A stretch of 64,000 nucleotides of DNA, taken from positions 35,927,375-35,991,374 of the forward strand of contig NC_080181.1 of assembly GCF_950295315.1 (NCBI RefSeq). Direction: 5' to 3'. Shown piece by piece: positions 1 through 8,918 of the stretch (positions are counted from its first letter, which is position 1; the number at the start of each line of letters is the position of its first letter). Source of the DNA: Erinaceus europaeus. Its lineage: Eukaryota; Chordata; Mammalia; Eulipotyphla; Erinaceidae. Under the pieces are notes generated by a model that worked only from the letters and a program-made list of their open reading frames with translations, did not search any database and was not told the origin of the DNA. The position numbers and the translations under genes were made by a program.

Positions 1-1360
1 CCCACCCAACCTCAGGGGCAGCTCAGGGCACCCAGGGACCTGGTGTGGGTATCTCTGGGGGGGGGGACTGTCAGTCAGTCAGCAGGACTGTGTGTAAGTG
101 CACATGGTGGGACAGGGGCCTGGCGGCCCTTGGCCCCCAGCCCTGGGCTGTCAGATGCCTGCCCCGTGGCCAGACACCCCCCACTCTGCCCATAGCCCCT
201 AGGCCCGGCCCACCTGCTCCTGTTTTGGCCTTGGGCTCTGGCTCTGGTGGCTGGCCACCACCAGTTTTGGCCTGGGGCTCTGTGTCTGGTGGCTGGCCAC
301 CACCCCTCAGGTCAAGTTAAGGTTCGGGGTCATGGCTGCTGGTCCACTGGATGGGCAGGGTCCCCGCTACCTAGCAACCGCAGGAGCCATCTGTGATGTC
401 CTAGCCCCCGGCATTGTGTGCTGGCCACACTGGCACTGGGCAGCCCACCTGCCCTGCCACTAGGTCAGGCAGCAGCGCCCAGACGCCAGGGCCCTGGCAC
501 ACAGGGACGGAAGGATAGGAAGACAGTGCTGACCGACGAGGGACCTCAGGGCTGGCAGCCAAGAGAAGAAAGAAGGAGGTGTACCCGGGATCCAGGGAGC
601 CCAGGCCAGAGCTGCCTGCATGCCTGCCTGCCTTCCTGGATGTCTGTATGCTGCCTATGTCCAGGTAGGTTTCTCAGGTCCCCTCCACTCCTGTCCTCTC
701 CTGTCCTCTCCTCTCCTCTCCATCCTTTCCCCTCTCCGCTCCTCTGCACCTTGCTTCTCTCCTCTTGTCTGTCCTCTCTTCCGGGTGCCCTGCTCACCAG
801 CTCCAGCACTCGTGAAGGTTCTCCAGTGACCGCTGCTTGCAACCCCTTCCACCCCCTCCCTTCCCTGATGTGACCCAGCTCACAGGGTCACCGGCTCACC
901 CCACCCACACCCACACCCGCCAACACATTCCCTGGTTCAGCCCCACTGCCCTATTCAGCCGAACTGGCTCCTTTGCAACCTACCTGTGCAGCGTTGATTG
1001 TCTTCATCATTCAAGGAGAGACCTCCTTTTGTACTTAGCTTGGTTGACTGGTGGATGGATGGATGGATGGATGGATGGATGGATGGATGGATGGACACGT
1101 CAATGGATTGGTATTGTACAGGCAAAGCACCATCTATAGGGGTAGCTGAGACCGCTGGTTTCAGAGCTCTAGTCTGCTGTCAAATGTAAAGCATTAATTT
1201 ATCAATAACAAAATTGAATAAGTACATAAATAAATAAATAAATATAAAAACTGTGTTAAAACATACATGGCGTCTTTGCCTTTCTGAATATGGTTGCTGT
1301 GAGGATCTTAACAAGGAAAGCAGTGTCCTGAGTAGCCCCTTGAAATAGTGGAATATTTCA

Positions 1361-1608
1361 TTTTCCTTTCTTTTTCTTTTTCTTTTTCTTCTTTTACTTT
1401 CTATGTTCTTGATTATTTATTGGAATAAATGGTCAGGAGTTGAGAGGGAATGGAGGCACAGAGAGTTTGAGACACAGAGAGACACCTGCAGCACTTCTGC
1501 ACCACTTGTAAAGATTTCCACCGGCAGTTGGGGACCAGGGTCTTGAAGCCCAGTCCTCCTGCACTGTCACCTGAGTGCTTACCTGGGTGTGGCACCACCT
1601 GGTACCCT
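1361..1608 (-). mobile_element. SINE-1, tRNA-derived, hedgehog type (copy 1)
   Basis: Read on the minus strand: head GGTACCAGGTGGTGCC, B-box-like GGCTTCAAGACC, then TGCAGGTGTCTCTCTGTG, a pyrimidine-rich body, AATAAATAA and a (GAAAAA)n tail. This matches the common erinaceid SINE pattern as known from memory. It is a relic: the tRNA part is degraded, and no target-site duplication was found. Confidence 0.85.
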
Positions 1609-1750
1609 TGATGGGACACTTTTTTTTAGCAATGGAAAGAAATTCTCGTGGCAAGGTAATAAATAAATGAAGAAATAAATAAAAGTGCATTGACATTAAC
1701 TCAGTGGAAACACACAGGGACATATACATGTCTGCTACCTGTATTACTAA

Positions 1751-2124
1751 TTCATTTATTTATTAATTGCCTCAAGGGCTTATTGCCACAGCTCAGTGCC
1801 TGCGCCACCAATAATGCACAGCTCCTGCACTCCATATGTTCCCCTTTCGCTGCCCTTGTTGCTTGGTCACTGTGGTGGTGGTTATTGTTGTTGTTGTTGT
1901 TGTTGTTGTTGCTGTTGTTACTGACCTTGAATCTGACAGAGAAAAAAGGAGAGAGGAGGGGAAATACAGAGTGGGGGGAGAAAGATAGAGCCCCTAAACA
2001 CCTGCTTCACCCCCTTAAAGCGACTTCCCTGCAGGTGGGGGTCTGGGGGCCAGACCCCAGATCCTCCCACCTGTCCCCTCTTTTCGCGAGCGCCACAAGC
2101 CCTTAACCCTCTGACACACCGCCA
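1751..2124 (-). mobile_element. SINE-2, tRNA-derived, hedgehog type (copy 1)
   Basis: Read on the minus strand: head with GGGTTAAGGGCTTGTGGCGC, degraded B box, CACCTGCAGGGAAGTCGC, TGAAGCAGGTG, CCCCTCCTCTCTCC, TTTCTCTGTC, a (CAA)n stretch, AAGGGCAGCGAAAGGGGAAC, and an end with GTGGATTATTGG and GCAATAAGCC before an AT-rich tail. This order matches the second abundant hedgehog SINE type, recognised from memory. This copy has G at 1816. Confidence 0.85.
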
Positions 2125-3351
2125 AACATCCCTGGATTTACTTGATAAGGCGATATGACCTGCCGAGTTTTGGATCCTCATTTTCCTGAGTATCACTCCT
2201 GGAGACAGTGTCATGACACGACACAAGGAGATCTCTGGTATCAGAGAGCGCCTGGAACAGCAGCTGGGGCTCTAGTGCCAGGGCAGGAGCAACTTCCCAT
2301 CCACCCTCCACGGAGTCCACCTGCCTGCATTTTGGTCCTTTTCCCTCCAAAAAAGATTTTTCCCTTTTTTCACTGAGAAACAGGCAGCAGACTGGTTACC
2401 CAAGCAGGGGGGAAAAAATAAAAAAGCCTTTTTTTTTATTTTTTATTTTTTTTTAACCGTACTGCATGACCATCTTCTGGGAAGTATAGGTTTTGAACCT
2501 GAAAACTCTGTCTGTCTGTCTGTGTCCTAGTCCACAGAAAGAGCAACTAGCCCAGCCAGATGTCGTGCTCAGAATAGGGTGTTTTTGCCACTCATAGGCC
2601 TGCACAGTGCACTAGGGATTGGACAGCCTGAGACCCAAATGTTACATTGTAGATGGATTGTTTGCAGTTCTTGCTCCCCAGGACATTGGACAGTCTCAAC
2701 TCCCCTACAGCCAGAAAAAAAGACTCTTGACAGCCTTAGAGCAAATGGAGTGGCAGGGAGATGGGAGAGTGTTGCATGTGTGGGCTGCTCATGCCCAGGT
2801 GTCTGTGGGGGGCCATGGCAGAGGCTGTAAGGGGGCAAGGGGGCAGAAGGAGACTGGTTGAGAGGCAGACTGCAGGCAGGGGAGCCCCTGAGGGTTTGCA
2901 GTGCTGTGTGTGGGTGTGGTGGCAGGGGGTTAGGGCAGGTCCCCCTGCTGGATGGTGAGATGGCAGCTGGGCTGGCCCAGGTAACCCAGGGCTGAAGGGA
3001 AGCAGCAGGGTGGCAGGAAAGTAGCGCAGGGAGGCACACAGTAGATGTTAGTTGGGGAGCTGGGGAACAGGGGGCAAGGGGAAAGAGGGCATCCTTGAGG
3101 AAGTGTCTGGTCTAGAGAGTGGGGGGAGCTGGAGGCATGGAAGGTCCCAGGAATCAGGGACTGACAGGACCAGATACCTGCACCCACCCACTGGATAGAA
3201 GCTGCAGCAGCCAGAGCAGATGCCCAAAGTGAGTCCCTTTGAGGATGAGGAAGTTGAGGAGGAGGTGAAGGAAGAGGAGGAGGAGGAGGAGGAGGAGGAG
3301 GAGGAGGAGGGGAAGGAGGGCAGCTGTCAGTAGGCAATGGTATTAATAGAG

Positions 3352-3368
3352 GCCTCCACTATGGAGGC
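3352..3368. other. Hairpin-forming inverted repeat (7-bp stem, 3-nt loop)
   Basis: GCCTCCA-CTA-TGGAGGC is a perfect inverted repeat 15 bp after the unit anchor, and is seen in every copy that covers it. No function can be assigned. Confidence 0.8.
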
Positions 3369-3441
3369 ATGTGTCCAGGCAGTCACCCACCCAACCTCAG
3401 GGGCAGCTCAGGGCACCCAGGGACCTGGTGTGGGTATCTCT

Positions 3442-3453
3442 GGGGGGGGGGGG
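3442..3453 (+). repeat. Poly-G tract (reference copy 2)
   Basis: Twelve consecutive G are followed by GTCAGTCAGTCAG-type 4-bp steps. Length in copies 1 to 19: 10, 12, 11, 11, 12, 10, 10, 10, 10, 10, 10, 10, 11, 9, 10, 10, 10, 10, 10. A shift of one or two bases is typical of slippage, and also of sequencing error in homopolymers. Confidence 0.9.
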
Positions 3454-3609
3454 ACTGTCAGTCAGTCAGCAGGACTGTGTGTAAGTGCACATGGTGGGAC
3501 AGGGGCCTGGCGGCCCTTGGCCCCCAGCCCTGGGCTGTCAGATGCCTGCCCCGTGGCCAGACACCCCCCACTCTGCCCATAGCCCCTAGGCCCGGCCCAC
3601 CTGCTCCTG

Positions 3610-3691
3610 TTTTGGCCTTGGGCTCTGGCTCTGGTGGCTGGCCACCACCAGTTTTGGCCTGGGGCTCTGTGTCTGGTGGCTGGCCACCACC
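3610..3691 (+). repeat. 42-bp internal tandem duplication with inverted repeats
   Basis: Two 40-bp segments, 3610-3649 and 3652-3691, differ at 3 of 40 positions and start 42 bp apart. Each holds the inverted repeat TGGTGGC-TG-GCCACCA (3632-3647 and 3674-3689). The duplication is present in all copies. In copies 17-19 one of the differing positions matches the other half. Confidence 0.9.
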
Positions 3692-3871
3692 CCTCAGGTC
3701 AAGTTAAGGTTCGGGGTCATGGCTGCTGGTCCACTGGATGGGCAGGGTCCCCGCTACCTAGCAACCGCAGGAGCCATCTGTGATGTCCTAGCCCCCGGCA
3801 TTGTGTGCTGGCCACACTGGCACTGGGCAGCCCACCTGCCCTGCCACTAGGTCAGGCAGCAGCGCCCAGAC

Positions 3872-3885
3872 GCCAGGGCCCTGGC
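3872..3885. other. 14-bp perfect palindrome GCCAGGGCCCTGGC
   Basis: The 14 bases read identically on both strands. The site is intact in every copy checked, including the divergent copies 18 and 19. Role unknown. Confidence 0.85.
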
Positions 3886-4048
3886 ACACAGGGACGGAAG
3901 GATAGGAAGACAGTGCTGACCGACGAGGGACCTCAGGGCTGGCAGCCAAGAGAAGAAAGAAGGAGGTGTACCCGGGATCCAGGGAGCCCAGGCCAGAGCT
4001 GCCTGCATGCCTGCCTGCCTTCCTGGATGTCTGTATGCTGCCTATGTC

Positions 4049-4198
4049 CAGGTAGGTTTCTCAGGTCCCCTCCACTCCTGTCCTCTCCTGTCCTCTCCTC
4101 TCCTCTCCTCTCCATCCTTTCCCCTCTCCGCTCCTCTGCACCTTGCTTCTCTCCTCTTGTCTGTCCTCTCTTCCGGGTGCCCTGCTCACCAGCTCCAG
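4049..4198 (+). other. Splice-like module: donor, CT tract, acceptor-like CAG
   Basis: CAG|GTAGGT at 4049-4057 is a near-consensus 5' splice site. It is followed by about 110 nt of almost pure pyrimidine (roughly 4066-4175) and then CACCAG at 4187-4192 or CTCCAG at 4193-4198. The implied intron is 141 nt here and about 136 nt in the other copies. There is no evidence of transcription. The CT tract could equally be plain low-complexity DNA. Confidence 0.35.
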
Positions 4199-4444
4199 CA
4201 CTCGTGAAGGTTCTCCAGTGACCGCTGCTTGCAACCCCTTCCACCCCCTCCCTTCCCTGATGTGACCCAGCTCACAGGGTCACCGGCTCACCCCACCCAC
4301 ACCCACACCCGCCAACACATTCCCTGGTTCAGCCCCACTGCCCTATTCAGCCGAACTGGCTCCTTTGCAACCTACCTGTGCAGCGTTGATTGTCTTCATC
4401 ATTCAAGGAGAGACCTCCTTTTGTACTTAGCTTGGTTGACTGGT

Positions 4445-4492
4445 GGATGGATGGATGGATGGATGGATGGATGGATGGATGGATGGATGGAT
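4445..4492 (+). repeat. (TGGA)n microsatellite (reference copy 2)
   Basis: Twelve uninterrupted GGAT steps. Copies 1-3 have 10, 12 and 12 pure steps. Copies 4-19 have three GGAT, one GAT, then 9, 8, 11, 7, 10, 9, 10, 9, 8, 7, 10, 9, 10, 7, 6 and 9 GGAT. The GAT step is a 1-bp deletion shared by descent. Confidence 0.95.
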
Positions 4493-4760
4493 GGACACGT
4501 CAATGGATTGGTATTGTACAGGCAAAGCACCATCTATAGGGGTAGCTGAGACCGCTGGTTTCAGAGCTCTAGTCTGCTGTCAAATGTAAAGCATTAATTT
4601 ATCAATAACAAAATTGAATAAGTACATAAATAAATAAATAAATATAAAAACTGTGTTAAAACATACATGGCGTCTTTGCCTTTCTGAATATGGTTGCTGT
4701 GAGGATCTTAACAAGGAAAGCAGTGTCCTGAGTAGCCCCTTGAAATAGTGGAATATTTCA
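4493..4760 (+). other. AT-rich spacer with (TAAA)n, no gene
   Basis: A short unique stretch is followed by (TAAA)4 at 4627-4642 and AAATATAAAAAC. Copies 4, 5, 6, 8-12, 14 and 16 have three TAAA steps, the others four. The TATAAAA string inside this low-complexity run is not by itself a credible promoter. Nothing else is recognisable. Confidence 0.7.
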
Positions 4761-5008
4761 TTTTCCTTTCTTTTTCTTTTTCTTTTTCTTCTTTTACTTT
4801 CTATGTTCTTGATTATTTATTGGAATAAATGGTCAGGAGTTGAGAGGGAATGGAGGCACAGAGAGTTTGAGACACAGAGAGACACCTGCAGCACTTCTGC
4901 ACCACTTGTAAAGATTTCCACCGGCAGTTGGGGACCAGGGTCTTGAAGCCCAGTCCTCCTGCACTGTCACCTGAGTGCTTACCTGGGTGTGGCACCACCT
5001 GGTACCCT
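4761..5008 (-). mobile_element. SINE-1 (copy 2)
   Basis: Body about 4806-5008; A-rich (GAAAAA)n tail, minus strand, at 4761-4805. Reference form of the element, with GTGCTTACC at the head. Confidence 0.85.
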
Positions 5009-5150
5009 TGATGGGACACTTTTTTTTAGCAATGGAAAGAAATTCTCGTGGCAAGGTAATAAATAAATGAAGAAATAAATAAAAGTGCATTGACATTAAC
5101 TCAGTGGAAACACACAGGGACATATACATGTCTGCTACCTGTATTACTAA
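5009..5150 (+). other. Spacer between the two SINEs, no gene
   Basis: AT-rich spacer with several AATAAA strings on the plus strand (near 5058-5082). No coding, RNA or mobile-element signature was seen. Confidence 0.6.
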
Positions 5151-5524
5151 TTCATTTATTTATTAATTGCCTCAAGGGCTTATTGCCACAGCTCAGTGCC
5201 TGCGCCACCAATAATCCACAGCTCCTGCACTCCATATGTTCCCCTTTCGCTGCCCTTGTTGCTTGGTCACTGTGGTGGTGGTTATTGTTGTTGTTGTTGT
5301 TGTTGTTGTTGCTGTTGTTACTGACCTTGAATCTGACAGAGAAAAAAGGAGAGAGGAGGGGAAATACAGAGTGGGGGGAGAAAGATAGAGCCCCTAAACA
5401 CCTGCTTCACCCCCTTAAAGCGACTTCCCTGCAGGTGGGGGTCTGGGGGCCAGACCCCAGATCCTCCCACCTGTCCCCTCTTTTCGCGAGCGCCACAAGC
5501 CCTTAACCCTCTGACACACCGCCA
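5151..5524 (-). mobile_element. SINE-2 (copy 2)
   Basis: Reference form. Includes a perfect 9-bp hairpin GGGGTCTGG-GGG-CCAGACCCC near 5437-5457 in the region where the tRNA B box would lie. Tail at 5151-5168 reads TTTATTAATT. Confidence 0.85.
5285..5311 (+). repeat. (TTG)9 tract inside SINE-2
   Basis: Nine TTG steps (CAA on the SINE strand), followed by CTG TTG TTA. The length looks constant in all copies except copy 18, which has one more TTG after the CTG. It is much more stable than the TGGA and GAG arrays. CAA-rich stretches are typical of this hedgehog SINE type. Confidence 0.85.
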
Positions 5525-5828
5525 AACATCCCTGGATTTACTTGATAAGGCGATATGACCTGCCGAGTTTTGGATCCTCATTTTCCTGAGTATCACTCCT
5601 GGAGACAGTGTCATGACACGACACAAGGAGATCTCTGGTATCAGAGAGCGCCTGGAACAGCAGCTGGGGCTCTAGTGCCAGGGCAGGAGCAACTTCCCAT
5701 CCACCCTCCACGGAGTCCACCTGCCTGCATTTTGGTCCTTTTCCCTCCAAAAAAGATTTTTCCCTTTTTTCACTGAGAAACAGGCAGCAGACTGGTTACC
5801 CAAGCAGGGGGGAAAAAATAAAAAAGCC
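5525..5828 (+). other. Spacer with palindromes, no gene
   Basis: Non-repetitive stretch holding the 12-bp perfect palindrome GTGTCATGACAC at 5608-5619 and, about 15 bp upstream of it, the quasi-palindrome CTCATTTTCCTGAG (5577-5590) that is perfect in copies 4 and 5. No coding or RNA feature recognised. Confidence 0.6.
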
Positions 5829-5854
5829 TTTTTTTTTATTTTTTATTTTTTTTT
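5829..5854 (+). repeat. Poly-T tract (reference copy 2, A-interrupted form)
   Basis: T9-A-T6-A-T9 in copies 1-4. Pure T runs of 22, 20, 21, 21, 21, 21, 19, 20, 20, 22, 24, 19, 28, 28 and 17 in copies 5-19. It could be the A-tail of a degraded minus-strand retroposon: 5889-5899 reads GGTTCAAAACC on the minus strand, a B-box-like string, but no body is recognised. Confidence 0.75.
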
Positions 5855-5906
5855 AACCGTACTGCATGACCATCTTCTGGGAAGTATAGGTTTTGAACCT
5901 GAAAAC

Positions 5907-5922
5907 TCTGTCTGTCTGTCTG
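5907..5922 (+). repeat. (TCTG)4 short tandem repeat
   Basis: Four TCTG steps, followed by TGTCC. The length appears constant in all copies. Confidence 0.8.
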
Positions 5923-6149
5923 TGTCCTAGTCCACAGAAAGAGCAACTAGCCCAGCCAGATGTCGTGCTCAGAATAGGGTGTTTTTGCCACTCATAGGCC
6001 TGCACAGTGCACTAGGGATTGGACAGCCTGAGACCCAAATGTTACATTGTAGATGGATTGTTTGCAGTTCTTGCTCCCCAGGACATTGGACAGTCTCAAC
6101 TCCCCTACAGCCAGAAAAAAAGACTCTTGACAGCCTTAGAGCAAATGGA

Positions 6150-6640
6150 GTGGCAGGGAGATGGGAGAGTGTTGCATGTGTGGGCTGCTCATGCCCAGGT
6201 GTCTGTGGGGGGCCATGGCAGAGGCTGTAAGGGGGCAAGGGGGCAGAAGGAGACTGGTTGAGAGGCAGACTGCAGGCAGGGGAGCCCCTGAGGGTTTGCA
6301 GTGCTGTGTGTGGGTGTGGTGGCAGGGGGTTAGGGCAGGTCCCCCTGCTGGATGGTGAGATGGCAGCTGGGCTGGCCCAGGTAACCCAGGGCTGAAGGGA
6401 AGCAGCAGGGTGGCAGGAAAGTAGCGCAGGGAGGCACACAGTAGATGTTAGTTGGGGAGCTGGGGAACAGGGGGCAAGGGGAAAGAGGGCATCCTTGAGG
6501 AAGTGTCTGGTCTAGAGAGTGGGGGGAGCTGGAGGCATGGAAGGTCCCAGGAATCAGGGACTGACAGGACCAGATACCTGCACCCACCCACTGGATAGAA
6601 GCTGCAGCAGCCAGAGCAGATGCCCAAAGTGAGTCCCTTT
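6150..6640 (+). other. G-rich block with many GGG runs
   Basis: The plus strand is strongly G-skewed, with repeated runs such as GGGGGG, GGGGGCAAGGGGG, GGGGGTTAGGG and GGGGGGAG. This gives potential for G-quadruplexes or R-loops if transcribed. The following unit start (C-rich from about 6960) has the opposite skew. A YY1-like string, GAGATGGCAGC, lies at 6357-6367; it was matched by eye only. Confidence 0.6.
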
Positions 6641-6720
6641 GAGGATGAGGAAGTTGAGGAGGAGGTGAAGGAAGAGGAGGAGGAGGAGGAGGAGGAGGAG
6701 GAGGAGGAGGGGAAGGAGGG
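6641..6720 (+). repeat. (GAG)n purine tract (reference copy 2)
   Basis: GAG-rich block whose last 54 bp (6667-6720) contain only purines. All copies that reach it have it, and in copies 1-16 its length changes only in whole triplets, with a range of six triplets (shortest copy 3, longest copy 6). A purine mirror-repeat of this kind can form triplex (H-) DNA. Both reading directions give homopolymer peptides (Glu or Pro), which is not evidence of coding. Confidence 0.92.
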
Positions 6721-8154
6721 CAGCTGTCAGTAGGCAATGGTATTAATAGAGGCCTCCACTATGGAGGCATGTGTCCAGGCAGTCACCCACCCAACCTCAG
6801 GGGCAGCTCAGGGCACCCAGGGACCTGGTGTGGGTATCTCTGGGGGGGGGGGACTGTCAGTCAGTCAGCAGGACTGTGTGTAAGTGCACATGGTGGGACA
6901 GGGGCCTGGCGGCCCTTGGCCCCCAGCCCTGGGCTGTCAGATGCCTGCCCCGTGGCCAGACACCCCCCACTCTGCCCATAGCCCCTAGGCCCGGCCCACC
7001 TGCTCCTGTTTTGGCCTTGGGCTCTGGCTCTGGTGGCTGGCCACCACCAGTTTTGGCCTGGGGCTCTGTGTCTGGTGGCTGGCCACCACCCCTCAGGTCA
7101 AGTTAAGGTTCGGGGTCATGGCTGCTGGTCCACTGGATGGGCAGGGTCCCCGCTACCTAGCAACCGCAGGAGCCATCTGTGATGTCCTAGCCCCCGGCAT
7201 TGTGTGCTGGCCACACTGGCACTGGGCAGCCCACCTGCCCTGCCACTAGGTCAGGCAGCAGCGCCCAGACGCCAGGGCCCTGGCACACAGGGACGGAAGG
7301 ATAGGAAGACAGTGCTGACCGACGAGGGACCTCAGGGCTGGCAGCCAAGAGAAGAAAGAAGGAGGTGTACCCGGGATCCAGGGAGCCCAGGCCAGAGCTG
7401 CCTGCATGCCTGCCTGCCTTCCTGGATGTCTGTATGCTGCCTATGTCCAGGTAGGTTTCTCAGGTCCCCTCCACTCCTGTCCTCTCCTGTCCTCTCCTCT
7501 CCTCTCCATCCTTTCCCCTCTCCGCTCCTCTGCACCTTGCTTCTCTCCTCTTGTCTGTCCTCTCTTCCGGGTGCCCTGCTCACCAGCTCCAGCACTCGTG
7601 AAGGTTCTCCAGTGACCGCTGCTTGCAACCCCTTCCACCCCCTCCCTTCCCTGATGTGACCCAGCTCACAGGGTCACCGGCTCACCCCACCCACACCCAC
7701 ACCCGCCAACACATTCCCTGGTTCAGCCCCACTGCCCTATTCAGCCGAACTGGCTCCTTTGCAACCTACCTGTGCAGCGTTGATTGTCTTCATCATTCAA
7801 GGAGAGACCTCCTTTTGTACTTAGCTTGGTTGACTGGTGGATGGATGGATGGATGGATGGATGGATGGATGGATGGATGGATGGATGGACACGTCAATGG
7901 ATTGGTATTGTACAGGCAAAGCACCATCTATAGGGGTAGCTGAGACCGCTGGTTTCAGAGCTCTAGTCTGCTGTCAAATGTAAAGCATTAATTTATCAAT
8001 AACAAAATTGAATAAGTACATAAATAAATAAATAAATATAAAAACTGTGTTAAAACATACATGGCGTCTTTGCCTTTCTGAATATGGTTGCTGTGAGGAT
8101 CTTAACAAGGAAAGCAGTGTCCTGAGTAGCCCCTTGAAATAGTGGAATATTTCA

Positions 8155-8402
8155 TTTTCCTTTCTTTTTCTTTTTCTTTTTCTTCTTTTACTTTCTATGT
8201 TCTTGATTATTTATTGGAATAAATGGTCAGGAGTTGAGAGGGAATGGAGGCACAGAGAGTTTGAGACACAGAGAGACACCTGCAGCACTTCTGCACCACT
8301 TGTAAAGATTTCCACCGGCAGTTGGGGACCAGGGTCTTGAAGCCCAGTCCTCCTGCACTGTCACCTGAGTGCTTACCTGGGTGTGGCACCACCTGGTACC
8401 CT
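8155..8402 (-). mobile_element. SINE-1 (copy 3)
   Basis: Same as the reference form; no private change noticed. Confidence 0.85.
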
Positions 8403-8544
8403 TGATGGGACACTTTTTTTTAGCAATGGAAAGAAATTCTCGTGGCAAGGTAATAAATAAATGAAGAAATAAATAAAAGTGCATTGACATTAACTCAGTG
8501 GAAACACACAGGGACATATACATGTCTGCTACCTGTATTACTAA

Positions 8545-8918
8545 TTCATTTATTTATTAATTGCCTCAAGGGCTTATTGCCACAGCTCAGTGCCTGCGCC
8601 ACCAATAATCCACAGCTCCTGCACTCCATATGTTCCCCTTTCGCTGCCCTTGTTGCTTGGTCACTGTGGTGGTGGTTATTGTTGTTGTTGTTGTTGTTGT
8701 TGTTGCTGTTGTTACTGACCTTGAATCTGACAGAGAAAAAAGGAGAGAGGAGGGGAAATACAGAGTGGGGGGAGAAAGATAGAGCCCCTAAACACCTGCT
8801 TCACCCCCTTAAAGCGACTTCCCTGCAGGTGGGGTTCTGGGGGCCAGACCCCAGATCCTCCCACCTGTCCCCTCTTTTCGCGAGCGCCACAAGCCCTTAA
8901 CCCTCTGACACACCGCCA
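8545..8918 (-). mobile_element. SINE-2 (copy 3)
   Basis: Private T at 8835 breaks one base pair of the 9-bp hairpin. Confidence 0.85.

Larger units (their letters stand above)
1..3336 (+). repeat. Macrosatellite unit, copy 1 (5' truncated by window)
   Basis: The first 49 bp of the unit lie outside the window. Type A: poly-T reads T9-A-T6-A-T9, and the markers GAGCAACTAG and CCCTTTGAGG are present. The TGGA array is uninterrupted (10 GGAT units, 1053-1092). The poly-G tract has 10 G. A private G replaces C at 1816 inside SINE-2. Confidence 0.96.
3337..6736 (+). repeat. Macrosatellite unit, copy 2 (3400 bp, used as reference)
   Basis: Type A, complete. It has 12 uninterrupted GGAT units, a 12-G poly-G tract and the A-interrupted poly-T. 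One extra 5-bp TCTCC step in the CT tract near 4095-4115 is private to this copy. Internal modules are annotated separately on this copy. Confidence 0.98.

Noticed and set aside
837..1139. ORF with repeated WMDG motif
   Set aside because: Translation of the TGGA microsatellite; length and frame change from copy to copy.
1690..2106. 138-residue plus-strand ORF with a poly-Leu stretch that looks like a membrane segment
   Set aside because: It is the antisense of SINE-2; the Leu run is the (TTG)n tract of the element.
2569..3039. 156-residue minus-strand ORF, almost unchanged in copies 1-16
   Set aside because: Low-complexity Pro/Ser/Leu composition and no domain. Conservation is expected because the DNA copies are nearly identical. 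Copies 17-18 are frameshifted by one base in an A-run.
2930..3337. Minus-strand ORF with a poly-Pro stretch
   Set aside because: The poly-Pro is the reverse reading of the GAG microsatellite, and the start codon is not ATG.
3842..3870. CTCF site around CCACTAGGTCAGGCAGC
   Set aside because: It resembles the start of the CTCF core but the GGC part is shifted; too weak to call without matrix scoring.
4640..4680. TATA-box promoter (AAATATAAAAAC) with a following ATG
   Set aside because: The string is the end of a TAAA microsatellite, and the ATG opens only a 6-codon frame.
4801..5008. Functional tRNA gene on the minus strand
   Set aside because: The tRNA-like part is degraded, cannot be folded by eye into a full cloverleaf, and runs straight into a SINE body.
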